Below, one piece after another: positions 19,378 through 27,354 of a stretch of DNA of 63,257 nucleotides. How positions within the stretch are numbered: position 1 is the first letter of the stretch; each line of letters begins with the position of its first letter. This DNA comes from CALVUP01 sp964422195. GTDB lineage: Bacteria > Bacillota_I > Bacilli_A > RF39 > UBA660. The stretch is from the NCBI GenBank assembly GCA_964422195.1, contig CAYRAF010000002.1:1-63257 (forward strand), in the 5' to 3' direction. A model generated the notes under the pieces. The model did no database searches and was not told the origin of the DNA. It saw only the letters and a program-made list of their open reading frames with translations. Both the position numbers and the translations under genes were made by a program.

Positions 19378-19941
19378 CTATTTTGTACTTAATGTTTTTA
19401 TTTTATTATTTATTTGCTCTATAGTTATAGGCTCTAACGTAAAAGTATCATATCTAGGAATCATACTATAATTGTTTTCTAAAAATTCTATACACTCCCT
19501 ATATATACATAAATTACTAATTTCATCATTTATATTGACACTACTAAAGTCTTTCCTTTCTATTGGAAAGATTATACCTTTAAAGTTAGACATAAATATA
19601 TCACTTTTACATCTTACCTCATCTAACATATCACTAACAGAATTATCATTAGTTTCTTCTTCAGTAAAGTATGGAGTATATACCTCTATATCTCTAGATA
19701 CTAATATAGATGGAGAATATAATACAAAATGTTCAAATGAAGATAAATATGATGGAATTGATTTTATTCTAGGATCACATAGACATATTTCATTTACAGG
19801 AGATCTATCATAATTATAATTATAGGTATTATCTTTTGATATCTTACCTAATTTAAATATATCTATAAGTGCATGAGCATTGTTTTTATTACCATGATAA
19901 CCACCAGTCGCATGTAAATAATAATTATCTAAATTCATCAT
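19378..19941 (-). CDS. Unknown protein, second of a tandem pair (ADP-ribosyltransferase-like pattern)
   Basis: A 187-residue protein clearly paralogous to the gene just upstream: shared blocks are LDNYYLHATGG at the N-terminus, FVLYSPSILVSRDIEV near 70 and DEVRCKSD...IIFPI near 105-125, in the same order and spacing. The start HATGG followed by a short helix ending in GKI, and a late EVR strand, recall the H-Y-E class of ADP-ribosyltransferase folds (HxT/HGT start, catalytic Glu on a late strand). That is an inference from pattern, not a recognised domain. Four bases separate the two genes; the ribosome binding site lies in the upstream gene, so translation is coupled. Confidence 0.6.
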   Translation of the reverse strand: MMNLDNYYLHATGGYHGNKNNAHALIDIFKLGKISKDNTYNYNYDRSPVNEICLCDPRIKSIPSYLSSFEHFVLYSPSILVSRDIEVYTPYFTEEETNDNSVSDMLDEVRCKSDIFMSNFKGIIFPIERKDFSSVNINDEISNLCIYRECIEFLENNYSMIPRYDTFTLEPITIEQINNKIKTLSTK

Positions 19942-19945
19942 TTTA

Positions 19946-20599
19946 CTACATTCCCTTTAAATATATGATATGTCCATTCACTTCTCCTGAGGTAATTGTT
20001 CTTCCAGAATATAAATCTAATACTGGAATATTAGAAAAATTATTTTCAATAAACTCAATATTATTTTTAAATATTTCTAAATGCCTTATTTTTCTATCTT
20101 GTGATGTATTTGTTCTTCCACCAATTCTTAAATCTTCATAAGCTGAATGAATGGGAAAAGTAATGGCTTGCAGTTTATCCAAAGATAAATCTCCTTTATA
20201 TCTTACTTCTGCCTCCATATCCGCTACCATATCACCTTTTCCTTTGTCATGAGAAAGTCTTGGGATATGTATCTCTAAATCTCTACTAAATAATAAACAT
20301 GGGGAATATAGAACAAAAAAATCAAAAGCTGATAAGAATCTACTTTTAGAATATGGATTATGTCTTCTTGTATCTACTAAACAAACATATTCAGCTGGAC
20401 TGTTAATATAGTTTCTGTTTTTACCTTTATTCTTATTTACTAAAATTTTTCCATCTTCCAATATTTTTATAATTCTATTCTCATCATTTGTTTGACCTAG
20501 TATTCCACCAGTTGCATGTATATAATAATTATCCAAATTCATAAGAGAATGTTTTGCGTGATTGCCACTTGATTCTATATATGTTTTTCTATCAACCAT
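19946..20599 (-). CDS. Unknown protein, first of a tandem pair (ADP-ribosyltransferase-like pattern)
   Basis: A 217-residue paralogue of the following gene with 17 extra N-terminal residues. Conserved blocks: NLDNYYIHATGG near 22, IIKILEDGKI near 43, CLVDTR near 73, FFVLYSPCLLFSRDLEI near 93, MEAEVRYKGD near 127 and LQAITFPI near 142. The last two resemble the catalytic-Glu strand and following loop of DarT-like or PARP-like folds; the first His would be the NAD-binding His. No known toxin or immunity partner is recognisable nearby. The family is unknown to me; both copies look intact. Confidence 0.6.
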   Translation of the reverse strand: MVDRKTYIESSGNHAKHSLMNLDNYYIHATGGILGQTNDENRIIKILEDGKILVNKNKGKNRNYINSPAEYVCLVDTRRHNPYSKSRFLSAFDFFVLYSPCLLFSRDLEIHIPRLSHDKGKGDMVADMEAEVRYKGDLSLDKLQAITFPIHSAYEDLRIGGRTNTSQDRKIRHLEIFKNNIEFIENNFSNIPVLDLYSGRTITSGEVNGHIIYLKGM

Positions 20600-20664
20600 A
20601 TAATCCCCTTCTTTTTAAAAACTTGCTATATTATACCATAAAATACTTAAAAAGTAAAGTTTAA

Positions 20665-20692
20665 CAAAAGAAAAGAGCACTTTTATAAGTGC
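20665..20692 (-). terminator. Terminator of the 295-residue unknown gene
   Basis: Stem GCACTT with its complement AAGTGC, loop TTAT, followed on the minus strand by TCTTTTCTTTTG. Confidence 0.8.
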
Positions 20693-20699
20693 CTCATGT

Positions 20700-21578
20700 T
20701 TAGTGTATTCTTCTAAAAAATGATAATACTTTTTGTTTTTTCATCTCTTTTCTTCTTGCTTTTTTCTCTTCATCTGTATTACTATAGTATTCCCTAGGCT
20801 TTTCCTTATATTGAAACTTAAACTCTTCTGGAATAACTCTATTAAGTTCATCTTCCAATTTTTTACTTTTTCTAAAGTAGTAACAGTTTCCATGTTTTGA
20901 TAATATAGATGAGTGTTGTGGACAAAAATAACGATCAAAAGTCTTTCCGGCACTCCATTCTCCTGTTGGAAAATATCCTATTTTCTCTAAAGAAAGTCTA
21001 GCAAAAGTTGCAATTTTATCTAATTCATTGAAACTAACTACTTCATTTTTTAAATTATATAAAACAATAGCTTTACACATTTCATCACTTACATATTTAC
21101 GCTTGCTATCAATAGATTTTTCTACTTTTTTGGTGAAATCAGCAATTTCTTCCTCCATTATAGAAGAAGATATTACTTTTGATTTTTCTTTTGGAATTCC
21201 AGTTAATGCTTTCTTTGTTCTTATATCACTATCTTCGCTAGTAAAATAAAGTTTCTTATATTCGTCCCCAAAATTATTTGGATTATAAAATTTATTAAAA
21301 TATAAAGCTACCGCTTCATCCTGATAAATTAAATATGGTAATAATTTAAAGGGATTTATTTTTCTTCTTAAAACTTCATTGGAAATATAAAAAACCATTG
21401 CTTCATCACGATATTCTTTATTATGCACTGTCATATCATAAATACAATCTTCTCCACCAATAATATTTTCATAGAAAGTCGAAGAGACATATTGATTATT
21501 GTCTAATAATCTTGCTAATGTATCTACATCATTGTTATTTAAATACTCATCAATTACTTCTTTTTTTGCGATATTCAT
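20700..21578 (-). CDS. Hypothetical protein
   Basis: A 292-residue soluble protein. It has a short aspartate-rich start, a Phe/Tyr-rich middle, a helix of EEEIADFTKKVEKS type near 150, and a strongly basic tail (KKARRKEMKKQK) that could bind nucleic acid or membrane. The C-terminal third carries a few Cys/His residues (CPQHSS, HGNCYYF near 225-240) that might bind zinc, but spacing is irregular. No family recognised. The ATG at 21578 is chosen because GAGGTGG precedes it by 5 bases; the ATG 9 bases further up would have no spacer. Confidence 0.65.
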   Translation of the reverse strand: MNIAKKEVIDEYLNNNDVDTLARLLDNNQYVSSTFYENIIGGEDCIYDMTVHNKEYRDEAMVFYISNEVLRRKINPFKLLPYLIYQDEAVALYFNKFYNPNNFGDEYKKLYFTSEDSDIRTKKALTGIPKEKSKVISSSIMEEEIADFTKKVEKSIDSKRKYVSDEMCKAIVLYNLKNEVVSFNELDKIATFARLSLEKIGYFPTGEWSAGKTFDRYFCPQHSSILSKHGNCYYFRKSKKLEDELNRVIPEEFKFQYKEKPREYYSNTDEEKKARRKEMKKQKVLSFFRRIH

Positions 21579-21625
21579 ACCATCCACCTCGGTTAGTTAT
21601 TATAATATAAAACCCCAAAAAAGTA

Positions 21626-21652
21626 AAGGATTAGTCTATTAAACTAATCCTT
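21626..21652 (-). terminator. Terminator of gltX
   Basis: 10-bp stem AAGGATTAGT with its complement, 7-base loop, then TACTTTTTT on the minus strand; overlaps the gltX stop. Confidence 0.9.
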
Positions 21653-23283
21653 CTGATTACTTCTTCTTTTCCAAGTAATTTCATTATTTCATATAAATCT
21701 GGTGTCATTGATCTTGTTGTAATTGCTACTCTAATAACTGTAGATACATCTGCGACATTGCCTTTAAAATTGTTTGGATTTTCTTTGTATTCTTTCATAT
21801 TTGATGCATATCCAAGCTCATCACATAATTCTTTTACCTTATTAAACCATGTATCCTTATCATCAGATTCATCATAATACTTATCTAAGTATGTATGACA
21901 AATTGTCTTTATTTCTTCTTTATCAGTTATATTACCAAAGTCATAAGTTTTATCTTCTTTATCAAATAGTTCTTTATACATATACCATACTTGGTTTTTA
22001 ACATCAGAATAATTAACGAAGTCTTTTCTTGGTTTCTTTTGTTCTCTTTCGATATTAAATAAACTTATAGAGAAATCTTTATACTTTTCTAATAATTCTT
22101 TAAACTCAGAGTCATATTCTTTTGTCCAATTATATACTTCATTATATACCTCTTCTGCTTTCATACGACTTATGATGTTTCTAGATATATTATCTAGTTT
22201 TTCTAAGTCAAAGAATGCCCCAGATGATGACATTTTCTTAGGTGAATACTGAAAATCAGTAAATTCCAAATCAGGATGAGCAGTATGCCACTCTTCATAG
22301 TTAGAGTTAATAATAGTCATTAATGCTTCAATTACAGCTTTTGTTGGATATCCTTTTTCTTTGTAATAAGTCATAGTTGCTTCTGGATCTTTTCTTTTGC
22401 TTATTTTACGTACACTTTCTCCTTCTTTTTTTATGATTAAAGGAGTATGAACATATTTAGGAGCTTTATATCCAAAAGCTCTAAATAATTCAATATGCTT
22501 AGGTACAGATGATAACCATTCTTCTCCTCTCACTACATGAGTTGTTTTCATTAAATAATCATCTACTAAGTGAGCAAAATGATATGTTGGAAGTTTATTA
22601 CCAGCTTTCATTATAACGAAATCTTCATCATTTTCTGGAAGCTCTAATTTACCTTTAACTAAATCTTCATATTTAAACTTTCTATCAAAATTACCTTCTG
22701 ATTTAAAACGAATAACAAAACTTTCACCATTCTTTATTTTTTCTGCTTGTTCATCAAGTGTTAGTTTTCTACAGTGTGCCCATTGTCCATAGTATCCTGT
22801 TCTAAACTTTCTTGCCTCTTGTTTACTTCTCATTTCATCTAAATCTTCTTTAGAACAAAAACATGGATAAGCTCTACCTATCTCTATTAAGTATTTAATA
22901 AAAGTATGATATATTTCTTTTCTTTCACTTTGTACATATGGCCCATAATTTCCTATGATTTCTCCATCATTTTCATATTCATCAGGCATAATATTGTAAT
23001 GTTTTAGTGTATCAAAAATAAGTTGTTTAGCTTCCTTCACTTCCCTTTCTTGATCTGTATCTTCAATTCTTAAGAAAAATATTCCATCTGAGTTTTTTGC
23101 CATCATATAATCAATTAAAGATTGAAAGAAACCTCCTAGATGAAAGAATCCTGTTGGAGAAGGTGCAACTCTTGTTACCTTTGCTCCTTCCTTTATATTT
23201 CTTGGCTTATACATTTCATCATAATACGCAATATCATGTTTAACCTCTGGAAAGATTAAATCTGCTAAATCTTTATTTGTCAT
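21631..23283 (-). CDS. gltX: Glutamyl-tRNA synthetase
   Basis: Class I synthetase that charges tRNA-Glu (and in many Bacillota also tRNA-Gln, for later amidation). The HIGH-type motif is APSPTGFFHLGG near 40, and the KMSKS-type loop appears as KISKRKD near 292. An insertion with CFC and a later Cys near 148-175 (ending QWAHC) may bind zinc, as in other GluRS. The sequence after HLGG (FFQS instead of ART) marks a divergent clade. The 550-residue length is somewhat longer than the usual 480-500. Expression is controlled by the T-box leader directly upstream, whose specifier is GAA, confirming the amino acid. Confidence 0.95.
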   Translation of the reverse strand: MTNKDLADLIFPEVKHDIAYYDEMYKPRNIKEGAKVTRVAPSPTGFFHLGGFFQSLIDYMMAKNSDGIFFLRIEDTDQEREVKEAKQLIFDTLKHYNIMPDEYENDGEIIGNYGPYVQSERKEIYHTFIKYLIEIGRAYPCFCSKEDLDEMRSKQEARKFRTGYYGQWAHCRKLTLDEQAEKIKNGESFVIRFKSEGNFDRKFKYEDLVKGKLELPENDEDFVIMKAGNKLPTYHFAHLVDDYLMKTTHVVRGEEWLSSVPKHIELFRAFGYKAPKYVHTPLIIKKEGESVRKISKRKDPEATMTYYKEKGYPTKAVIEALMTIINSNYEEWHTAHPDLEFTDFQYSPKKMSSSGAFFDLEKLDNISRNIISRMKAEEVYNEVYNWTKEYDSEFKELLEKYKDFSISLFNIEREQKKPRKDFVNYSDVKNQVWYMYKELFDKEDKTYDFGNITDKEEIKTICHTYLDKYYDESDDKDTWFNKVKELCDELGYASNMKEYKENPNNFKGNVADVSTVIRVAITTRSMTPDLYEIMKLLGKEEVIRRISLID

Positions 23284-23303
23284 TTTTATTCCTCCTTTTC
23301 AAA

Positions 23304-23517
23304 TAAAAAATCCCCTATCCATAAGGACGAGGATTCGTGGTACCACCTTAATTTATTACTTTTAGTAACCTTAATGCCTTAACGCGGGCAAACGAGATAA
23401 TCTTTTATCAGATATCTTGCTCCAAAGTTTCTTCAAATAGTATACTTATCTATTTACACCTACCATAGACTCTCTATAAAAGTAATCCTATTTTACTCCT
23501 CTTCTTCGTTGCTTTCG
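23304..23517 (-). promoter_or_regulatory. T-box riboswitch, glutamate specifier
   Basis: Minus-strand leader of gltX of about 215 nt. Stem I shows GAGAGTC...GGTAGGTG (23487-23462 region), the specifier loop TTGAA-GAA-ACT with codon GAA (Glu) at 23431-23429, then CTTTGGAGC. The T-box sequence itself is GGTGGTACCACG (23347-23336), followed by the terminator AATCCTC...GGGGATTTTTTATTT. Uncharged tRNA-Glu should stabilise the antiterminator and switch gltX on. Confidence 0.93.
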
Positions 23518-23523
23518 CTTATG

Positions 23524-23552
23524 ATTATATCACTATATCAATCATTTCGCAA
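23524..23552 (-). promoter_or_regulatory. Promoter of the T-box/gltX unit
   Basis: Minus strand: TTGCGA (23552-23547), 17-base spacer, perfect TATAAT (23529-23524). Start predicted near 23517, at the base of T-box stem I. Confidence 0.85.
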
Positions 23553-23685
23553 TTATTTTTACAATTTTTATTAAAAGTATGAATTTTACACATCAATAAT
23601 TAATAAAACATTAATTGTTTAATTTTTATATATACAAATATATAAATTTTAGTTATACAACTATTAAATTTTTTAAATTGCTCGT

Positions 23686-23714
23686 TTGCATACCATTTCT
23701 ATCTATGATAATTT
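23686..23714 (+). promoter_or_regulatory. Promoter of the small hydrophobic peptide mRNA
   Basis: TTGCAT (23686-23691), 17-base spacer, TAATTT (23709-23714) with an extended -10 TG at 23706-23707. Transcription would begin near 23721, exactly at the left arm of the inverted repeat. The 130 bases before it (from about 23553) are plain AT-rich sequence with no gene. Confidence 0.7.
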
Positions 23715-23721
23715 ACTTATT

Positions 23722-23928
23722 GAGCATTCATTTAGGGTGTCTACCAAATCCTTATATGGAGGAGGTGTAATTATGCTTAAGAAAGATTTATTAATCTTAT
23801 TATTATTCATAATTATTTTTATTCTAATCTTAAGATAGGTTCCTATCAGGGGGTTAATTTAAAAAGACACCAGTTCTTATGAACTAGTGTCCACCACAAA
23901 ATGGTAGACATTCAAATAATGAATGCTC
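23722..23928. repeat. Inverted repeat framing the small peptide gene
   Basis: Left arm GAGCATTCATT (23722-23732) and TGTCTACCA (23738-23746); right arm TGGTAGACA (23902-23910) and AATGAATGCTC (23918-23928). Both blocks are perfectly complementary, 11 and 9 bp. In the plus-strand transcript the 5' and 3' ends would pair; in the minus-strand transcript the 5' end repeats the mRNA 5' end. Confidence 0.93.
23773..23838 (+). CDS. 21-residue hydrophobic peptide, candidate type I toxin
   Basis: A very short gene with an unusually strong ribosome binding site (GGAGGAGGTG, 23758-23767, 5 bases before ATG). The peptide starts MLKKD, continues with 15 consecutive Leu/Ile/Phe residues and ends in Arg: one membrane-spanning helix with charged ends, the design of type I toxins such as Ibs or TisB. 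A perfect 6-bp hairpin (GATAGG/CCTATC, 23834-23847) covers the stop codon. It has its own promoter, an mRNA whose ends pair, and a converging antisense RNA. I do not recognise the peptide; toxicity is inferred. It could instead be a small membrane regulator. Confidence 0.7.
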   Translation: MLKKDLLILLLFIIIFILILR

Positions 23929-23939
23929 TTTTTCTACCT
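23861..23939 (-). ncRNA. Candidate antisense RNA (antitoxin)
   Basis: Predicted ~79-nt minus-strand RNA with its own extended -10 promoter and an intrinsic terminator (GACAC-AGTTC stem, loop ATAA, one mismatch, at 23891-23866, then TTTTT). Its 5' part folds into a second hairpin (GGTAGA with TCTACC, and inside it GCATTC with GAATG). It is fully complementary to the 3' part of the peptide mRNA. Two stem-loops and convergent 3' overlap are typical of Gram-positive type I antitoxins. Confidence 0.6.
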
Positions 23940-23945
23940 ATTTAT

Positions 23946-23975
23946 ATTTTATCATATAATATTTAATTAATGCAA
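23946..23975 (-). promoter_or_regulatory. Promoter of the antisense RNA
   Basis: Minus strand: TTGCAT (23975-23970), 18-base spacer, TAAAAT (23951-23946) with extended TG. Its elements (TTGCAT, ATGATAA) mirror the peptide promoter. Predicted start near 23938. Confidence 0.65.
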
Positions 23976-23983
23976 GATTACTT

Positions 23984-25324
23984 TTATAACTGTTTTACGT
24001 AATTCTTAAATTCATCTCCACGAACTTCACATTCTTTATATTGATCCCATGAAGCTGACGCTGGTGATAATAATACTACATCACCAGAAGTGGCAACTTC
24101 TACACATTTTGGAAATCCATCCTTTAAATATTCATATATATATGTCGGAATATTTAAAGATTCTCCAAATTCTTTGACTCTTTCTCGACACTGTCCAATT
24201 CCAATAATTGCTTTTACATTACTCATATATTCTTTTAATTCATAAAAATCTTGACCACGTTCTAATCCACCAAGTATTAAAACAATTGGATTATCAAAAG
24301 AAGATAAAGCAATTTGAGTACATTTAATATTAGTAGCCTCTGTATCATTATAATACTCTACTCCATTTACTTCACCAGAAAACTCTAATCTATGAGCAAC
24401 ACCTGTAAATGTTGAAATTACCTCTTTAATTACTTCATTAGAAATATTTAAGTGTTTTGCTATAGCAATTGCACACATAGCATTTTCTATATTATGAACT
24501 CCTTTTATTTTCATAATGGATGTATTTATTATTTCCTCATCTTTATAATAAATTATATTATTATCTAAATATATATCACTTTTTTGCTTACTAGAAAAAT
24601 ATTCTTTATGAGCTTTAATATTTTTAGTTTCTTCTAATACATCATTATTTTCTAAATTTAAAATAGCAACATCTTCTTCTCTTTGATTTTGAAATAATTT
24701 AGCTTTAACTTTTTTATAGTACTCAAAAGTTTCAAAGAAATCTATATGAGCTGGGAATAAATTTGTCATAACTGCAATGTCAGGTCTAAATGTTTTCATA
24801 TTTTCCAATTGTTGACAAGATACTTCCATAACTAAAATATCTTTATTTTTTACTTTATCTACAATACTACATAAAGGATATCCAATATTTCCTACTAGGT
24901 ATGTTCTATCAGGATATGCTTTTTTTACAATTTCATAAGTTAAAGATGTAGTTGTAGTTTTTCCGTTGGTACCAGTTATACCAATAATAGTAATATCTTT
25001 AGGCAAAAGATTATAAGCAACTTCTACTTCATTTATAACTTCTATCCCTAAATCATTAGCTTTTAATACATATGGATGTTTAATAGGAACTCCAGGTGAT
25101 TTAATTAAATAATCATAATTATTATCTAATACGTCTAAAGATTGATCTCCTAAATGAAACTTTACACCCATTTCTTTTAGTTCATTATACTTATCTTTAT
25201 CTAATTGTTCTTCTGTTTTTCCATCAACGATTAAAACTTCGTTTTTTCTTTTTATTAATACTTTAGCTGCATCATACCCACTTCTAGCAAAACCAAGTAT
25301 TAATACTTTTTTATTTTCAAACAT
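23984..25324 (-). CDS. murD: UDP-N-acetylmuramoylalanine-D-glutamate ligase
   Basis: Cytoplasmic ATP-dependent ligase adding D-Glu to UDP-MurNAc-Ala in peptidoglycan synthesis. Domain 1 begins with KVLILGFARSGYDAAK (Rossmann nucleotide-sugar site). The central ATPase has GITGTNGKTTTT near 113, and NDTEATN near 327 begins the ligase domain 3. The 446-residue length is normal. It is not in the usual dcw cluster but alone, next to the small peptide locus, and no clear terminator follows it. Confidence 0.95.
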   Translation of the reverse strand: MFENKKVLILGFARSGYDAAKVLIKRKNEVLIVDGKTEEQLDKDKYNELKEMGVKFHLGDQSLDVLDNNYDYLIKSPGVPIKHPYVLKANDLGIEVINEVEVAYNLLPKDITIIGITGTNGKTTTTSLTYEIVKKAYPDRTYLVGNIGYPLCSIVDKVKNKDILVMEVSCQQLENMKTFRPDIAVMTNLFPAHIDFFETFEYYKKVKAKLFQNQREEDVAILNLENNDVLEETKNIKAHKEYFSSKQKSDIYLDNNIIYYKDEEIINTSIMKIKGVHNIENAMCAIAIAKHLNISNEVIKEVISTFTGVAHRLEFSGEVNGVEYYNDTEATNIKCTQIALSSFDNPIVLILGGLERGQDFYELKEYMSNVKAIIGIGQCRERVKEFGESLNIPTYIYEYLKDGFPKCVEVATSGDVVLLSPASASWDQYKECEVRGDEFKNYVKQL

Positions 25325-25415
25325 AATAACCTCCTATATATTAACATATGTAGTATATGCATTTATTTTTATTAAGTACATACAATTACATTATAGCATA
25401 TTTATTGCAAAGAAA

Positions 25416-25434
25416 AAAACCTAATATAGGTTTT
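25416..25434 (-). terminator. Terminator of the 348-residue unknown gene
   Basis: 8-bp stem AAAACCTA with its complement, 3-base loop, then TTTC on the minus strand; overlaps the stop at 25433. Confidence 0.85.
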
Positions 25435-26479
25435 ATTTAACACTGCCTTGATGAAAATATTCTGGATTCTCTGTAGCTATTTTAACCTTTTTCTTTTGAT
25501 TAGGTGTACCTTCATTAAAGAAAATAGCATCAACAACTTTATCAAAAGTTTCTTCATCTTTATGATTAAATCTTACTACATTAACTAAACCTGTTTTATC
25601 ATCAAATGGTGTTTCTAAATATTCCTTAGTTTTAGCAACAAACTGTTCTTCAGTAATCGCTTTATCTGTACAAAAATATACTGCTTCAGTACGAGCATAA
25701 CTAGAATCTGGTTCCATTACAAGAACAAATAGATCTTCATTTTTGTCATTTTTACCTATTGGGTATAAAAGTGACATATATGAAGTTACATTAACATCAA
25801 TACTTTTTGCTTTTAATTTCATAATTGGTTCTAAACTTAATAATGCGGCATGTCTTTTAAATATAGACACTTCATCATGATTAGTTGTTGTAGGAGATGT
25901 TAAAGTGGATTTACTATGCATTCTTGTCTCAGACTCTTGGGCATTATATGTAATTTCTTCTATACCATTTACTAATTCTTGCTCACGAGATAATTCTTTT
26001 TGTTTATCTAATTTAACCTGCTCATCTCTTATTTTTTTTAACATTTCTATAAAGCCATCATTAATTCTTTTTCTATGACTTTCTATTTCATTAAATGGTT
26101 TTAAAAACATCGAAGCATTTAAATTGTTTTTTATATATTCATAGTAAACATAATCCATATATCCAGCTTCTTTTAAGAAATCATCTTCCATAACGTGAAT
26201 AGCTTTTCCCGGAATATTAATATATTCATCACTAATAGCTATTCTTATATTAGATCTTGACATTAATTCTACATATAACTTACCATATCTATCTCTTTTA
26301 ATATATCCATCATTTCTCATCCATGCTAAATCAGGACCAAATTTTCTTTCTATAATAGACATAGCTGCATTTTTAAAAGAAGAATCAATATCATTTAAAT
26401 CAAATTTATATTCTTCTAAAGTAATACTATTCTTTTTATAATACTCTCTAATATGATGCATAAAACTACAATTTACCAT
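25433..26479 (-). CDS. Hypothetical protein
   Basis: A 348-residue soluble protein, no signal peptide or membrane helix. The middle (about 135-175) is a highly charged helical, probably coiled-coil segment (ERINDGF, KKIRDEQVKLDKQKE), followed by a Ser/Thr-rich linker and a more globular C-terminal half with several Tyr/Val strands. No family recognised. ATG at 26479 chosen since AAGGGGTG lies 6 bases upstream, while the ATG 36 bases earlier has no such site. It stands alone between murD and the tRNA pair. Confidence 0.65.
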   Translation of the reverse strand: MVNCSFMHHIREYYKKNSITLEEYKFDLNDIDSSFKNAAMSIIERKFGPDLAWMRNDGYIKRDRYGKLYVELMSRSNIRIAISDEYINIPGKAIHVMEDDFLKEAGYMDYVYYEYIKNNLNASMFLKPFNEIESHRKRINDGFIEMLKKIRDEQVKLDKQKELSREQELVNGIEEITYNAQESETRMHSKSTLTSPTTTNHDEVSIFKRHAALLSLEPIMKLKAKSIDVNVTSYMSLLYPIGKNDKNEDLFVLVMEPDSSYARTEAVYFCTDKAITEEQFVAKTKEYLETPFDDKTGLVNVVRFNHKDEETFDKVVDAIFFNEGTPNQKKKVKIATENPEYFHQGSVK

Positions 26480-26537
26480 ATTATCACCCCTTGAACATGA
26501 CAGATTATACCACAAAATACGTTTTTTGTCAATTACA

Positions 26538-26562
26538 ACAAAAAAACTCGTTTAACGAGTTT
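26538..26562 (-). terminator. Terminator after the tRNA-Gln/tRNA-Thr pair
   Basis: 7-bp stem AAACTCG with its complement, 5-base loop, then TTTTTTTG on the minus strand. Confidence 0.88.
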
Positions 26563-26571
26563 ATTTATAAA

Positions 26572-26647
26572 TGGTGCCGAAAATAGGATTTGAACCTACG
26601 ACCTACTGATTACGAGACAGTTGCTCTACCAGCTGAGCTATTTCGGC
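26572..26647 (-). tRNA. tRNA-Thr (anticodon CGT)
   Basis: Acceptor GCCGAAA/TTTCGGC, discriminator A and encoded CCA. D arm GCTC...GAGC, anticodon stem ACTGT/TCAGT with a T-T mismatch at the last pair, loop CTCGTAA giving anticodon CGT, T loop TTCAAAT. Resembles Bacillus tRNA-Thr. Lies 3 bases after tRNA-Gln on the same strand. Confidence 0.94.
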
Positions 26648-26650
26648 ATA

Positions 26651-26724
26651 TGGCTGCCTCAGTTAGATTCGAACTAACGATCATGGAGTCAGAGTCCACT
26701 GCCTTACCGCTTGGCTATGAGGCA
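26651..26724 (-). tRNA. tRNA-Gln (anticodon CTG)
   Basis: Acceptor TGCCTCA/TGAGGCA, discriminator G and encoded CCA. Anticodon stem GTGGA/TCCAT, loop CTCTGAC giving anticodon CTG; body AGCCAAGCGGTAAGGCA as in Bacillus tRNA-Gln, which has TTG instead. First tRNA of the pair. Confidence 0.94.
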
Positions 26725-26780
26725 ATATAAAATGTATATAAATATATACATATATATTCTAACAAATATAAAACTTATTA

Positions 26781-27311
26781 TCAATTATTTTTTATTTTAA
26801 ATCCTGTAAGCAATTTACCAACTTTAAATACTATTTTATCTGCATTTTTAATAGCAATCTTCTTAAATATAGCTTTACCACCTACAGTTAATGCAGAAAT
26901 GAATGCTGCGATAACAATACTGACTAATGTATTATTATAACCTGTTGTTGTTGATAAACTAATAGCAAGTATAGCACCTATTGATCCTGATATAATTCCA
27001 CAAATATCCCCGACTATGTCATTACATAAAGATGATATTTTATTACTATTCTTTACTATAAAGATACATTCTTTTGCTCCTTTAATCTTTTTAGAATTTA
27101 AAGCATGAAAACTTGATTCTTTTGCTGTGATTGATGCTGTACCTATAATATCAAATAATACACCTAAAGCAATAGTTAATATGAGTATTATAAATAAAAC
27201 TATATTATTAAAATGTGCTGCCATAGTATTAGAAATAGTACTAAATACTATTGACAAAACAAACGTTAATATAAATACTGTTATAATCCAACTATCTTTT
27301 TCTTTTTTCAT
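26781..27311 (-). CDS. Membrane protein of unknown function (CorB-annotated type)
   Basis: A 176-residue protein with helices near 8-28, 36-57, 108-130 and 132-146. The pattern ALGVLFDIIGTASITAKESSFHALNSKK followed by CNDIVGDICG matches a small clostridial family that, as I recall, is often labelled Mg2+/Co2+ transporter CorB, but I see no CBS domain, so transport activity is unproven. The gene begins 13 bases after the terminator of the large RNA, with AGGAGG right before its ATG; it could be read from that promoter by readthrough. Confidence 0.6.
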   Translation of the reverse strand: MKKEKDSWIITVFILTFVLSIVFSTISNTMAAHFNNIVLFIILILTIALGVLFDIIGTASITAKESSFHALNSKKIKGAKECIFIVKNSNKISSLCNDIVGDICGIISGSIGAILAISLSTTTGYNNTLVSIVIAAFISALTVGGKAIFKKIAIKNADKIVFKVGKLLTGFKIKNN

Positions 27312-27322
27312 TTTTTCCTCCT

Positions 27323-27354
27323 AAAAACAAAAAACTTTAACAAAAGTTAAAGTT
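27323..27354 (-). terminator. Terminator of the large RNA
   Basis: Perfect 9-bp stem AACTTTAAC/GTTAAAGTT with loop TTTT, followed by TTTTTTGTTTTT on the minus strand. Confidence 0.93.

Noticed and set aside
19472..20141. Plus-strand frames opposite the tandem paralogues
   Set aside because: The minus-strand genes are conserved between the two copies, while these frames are not.
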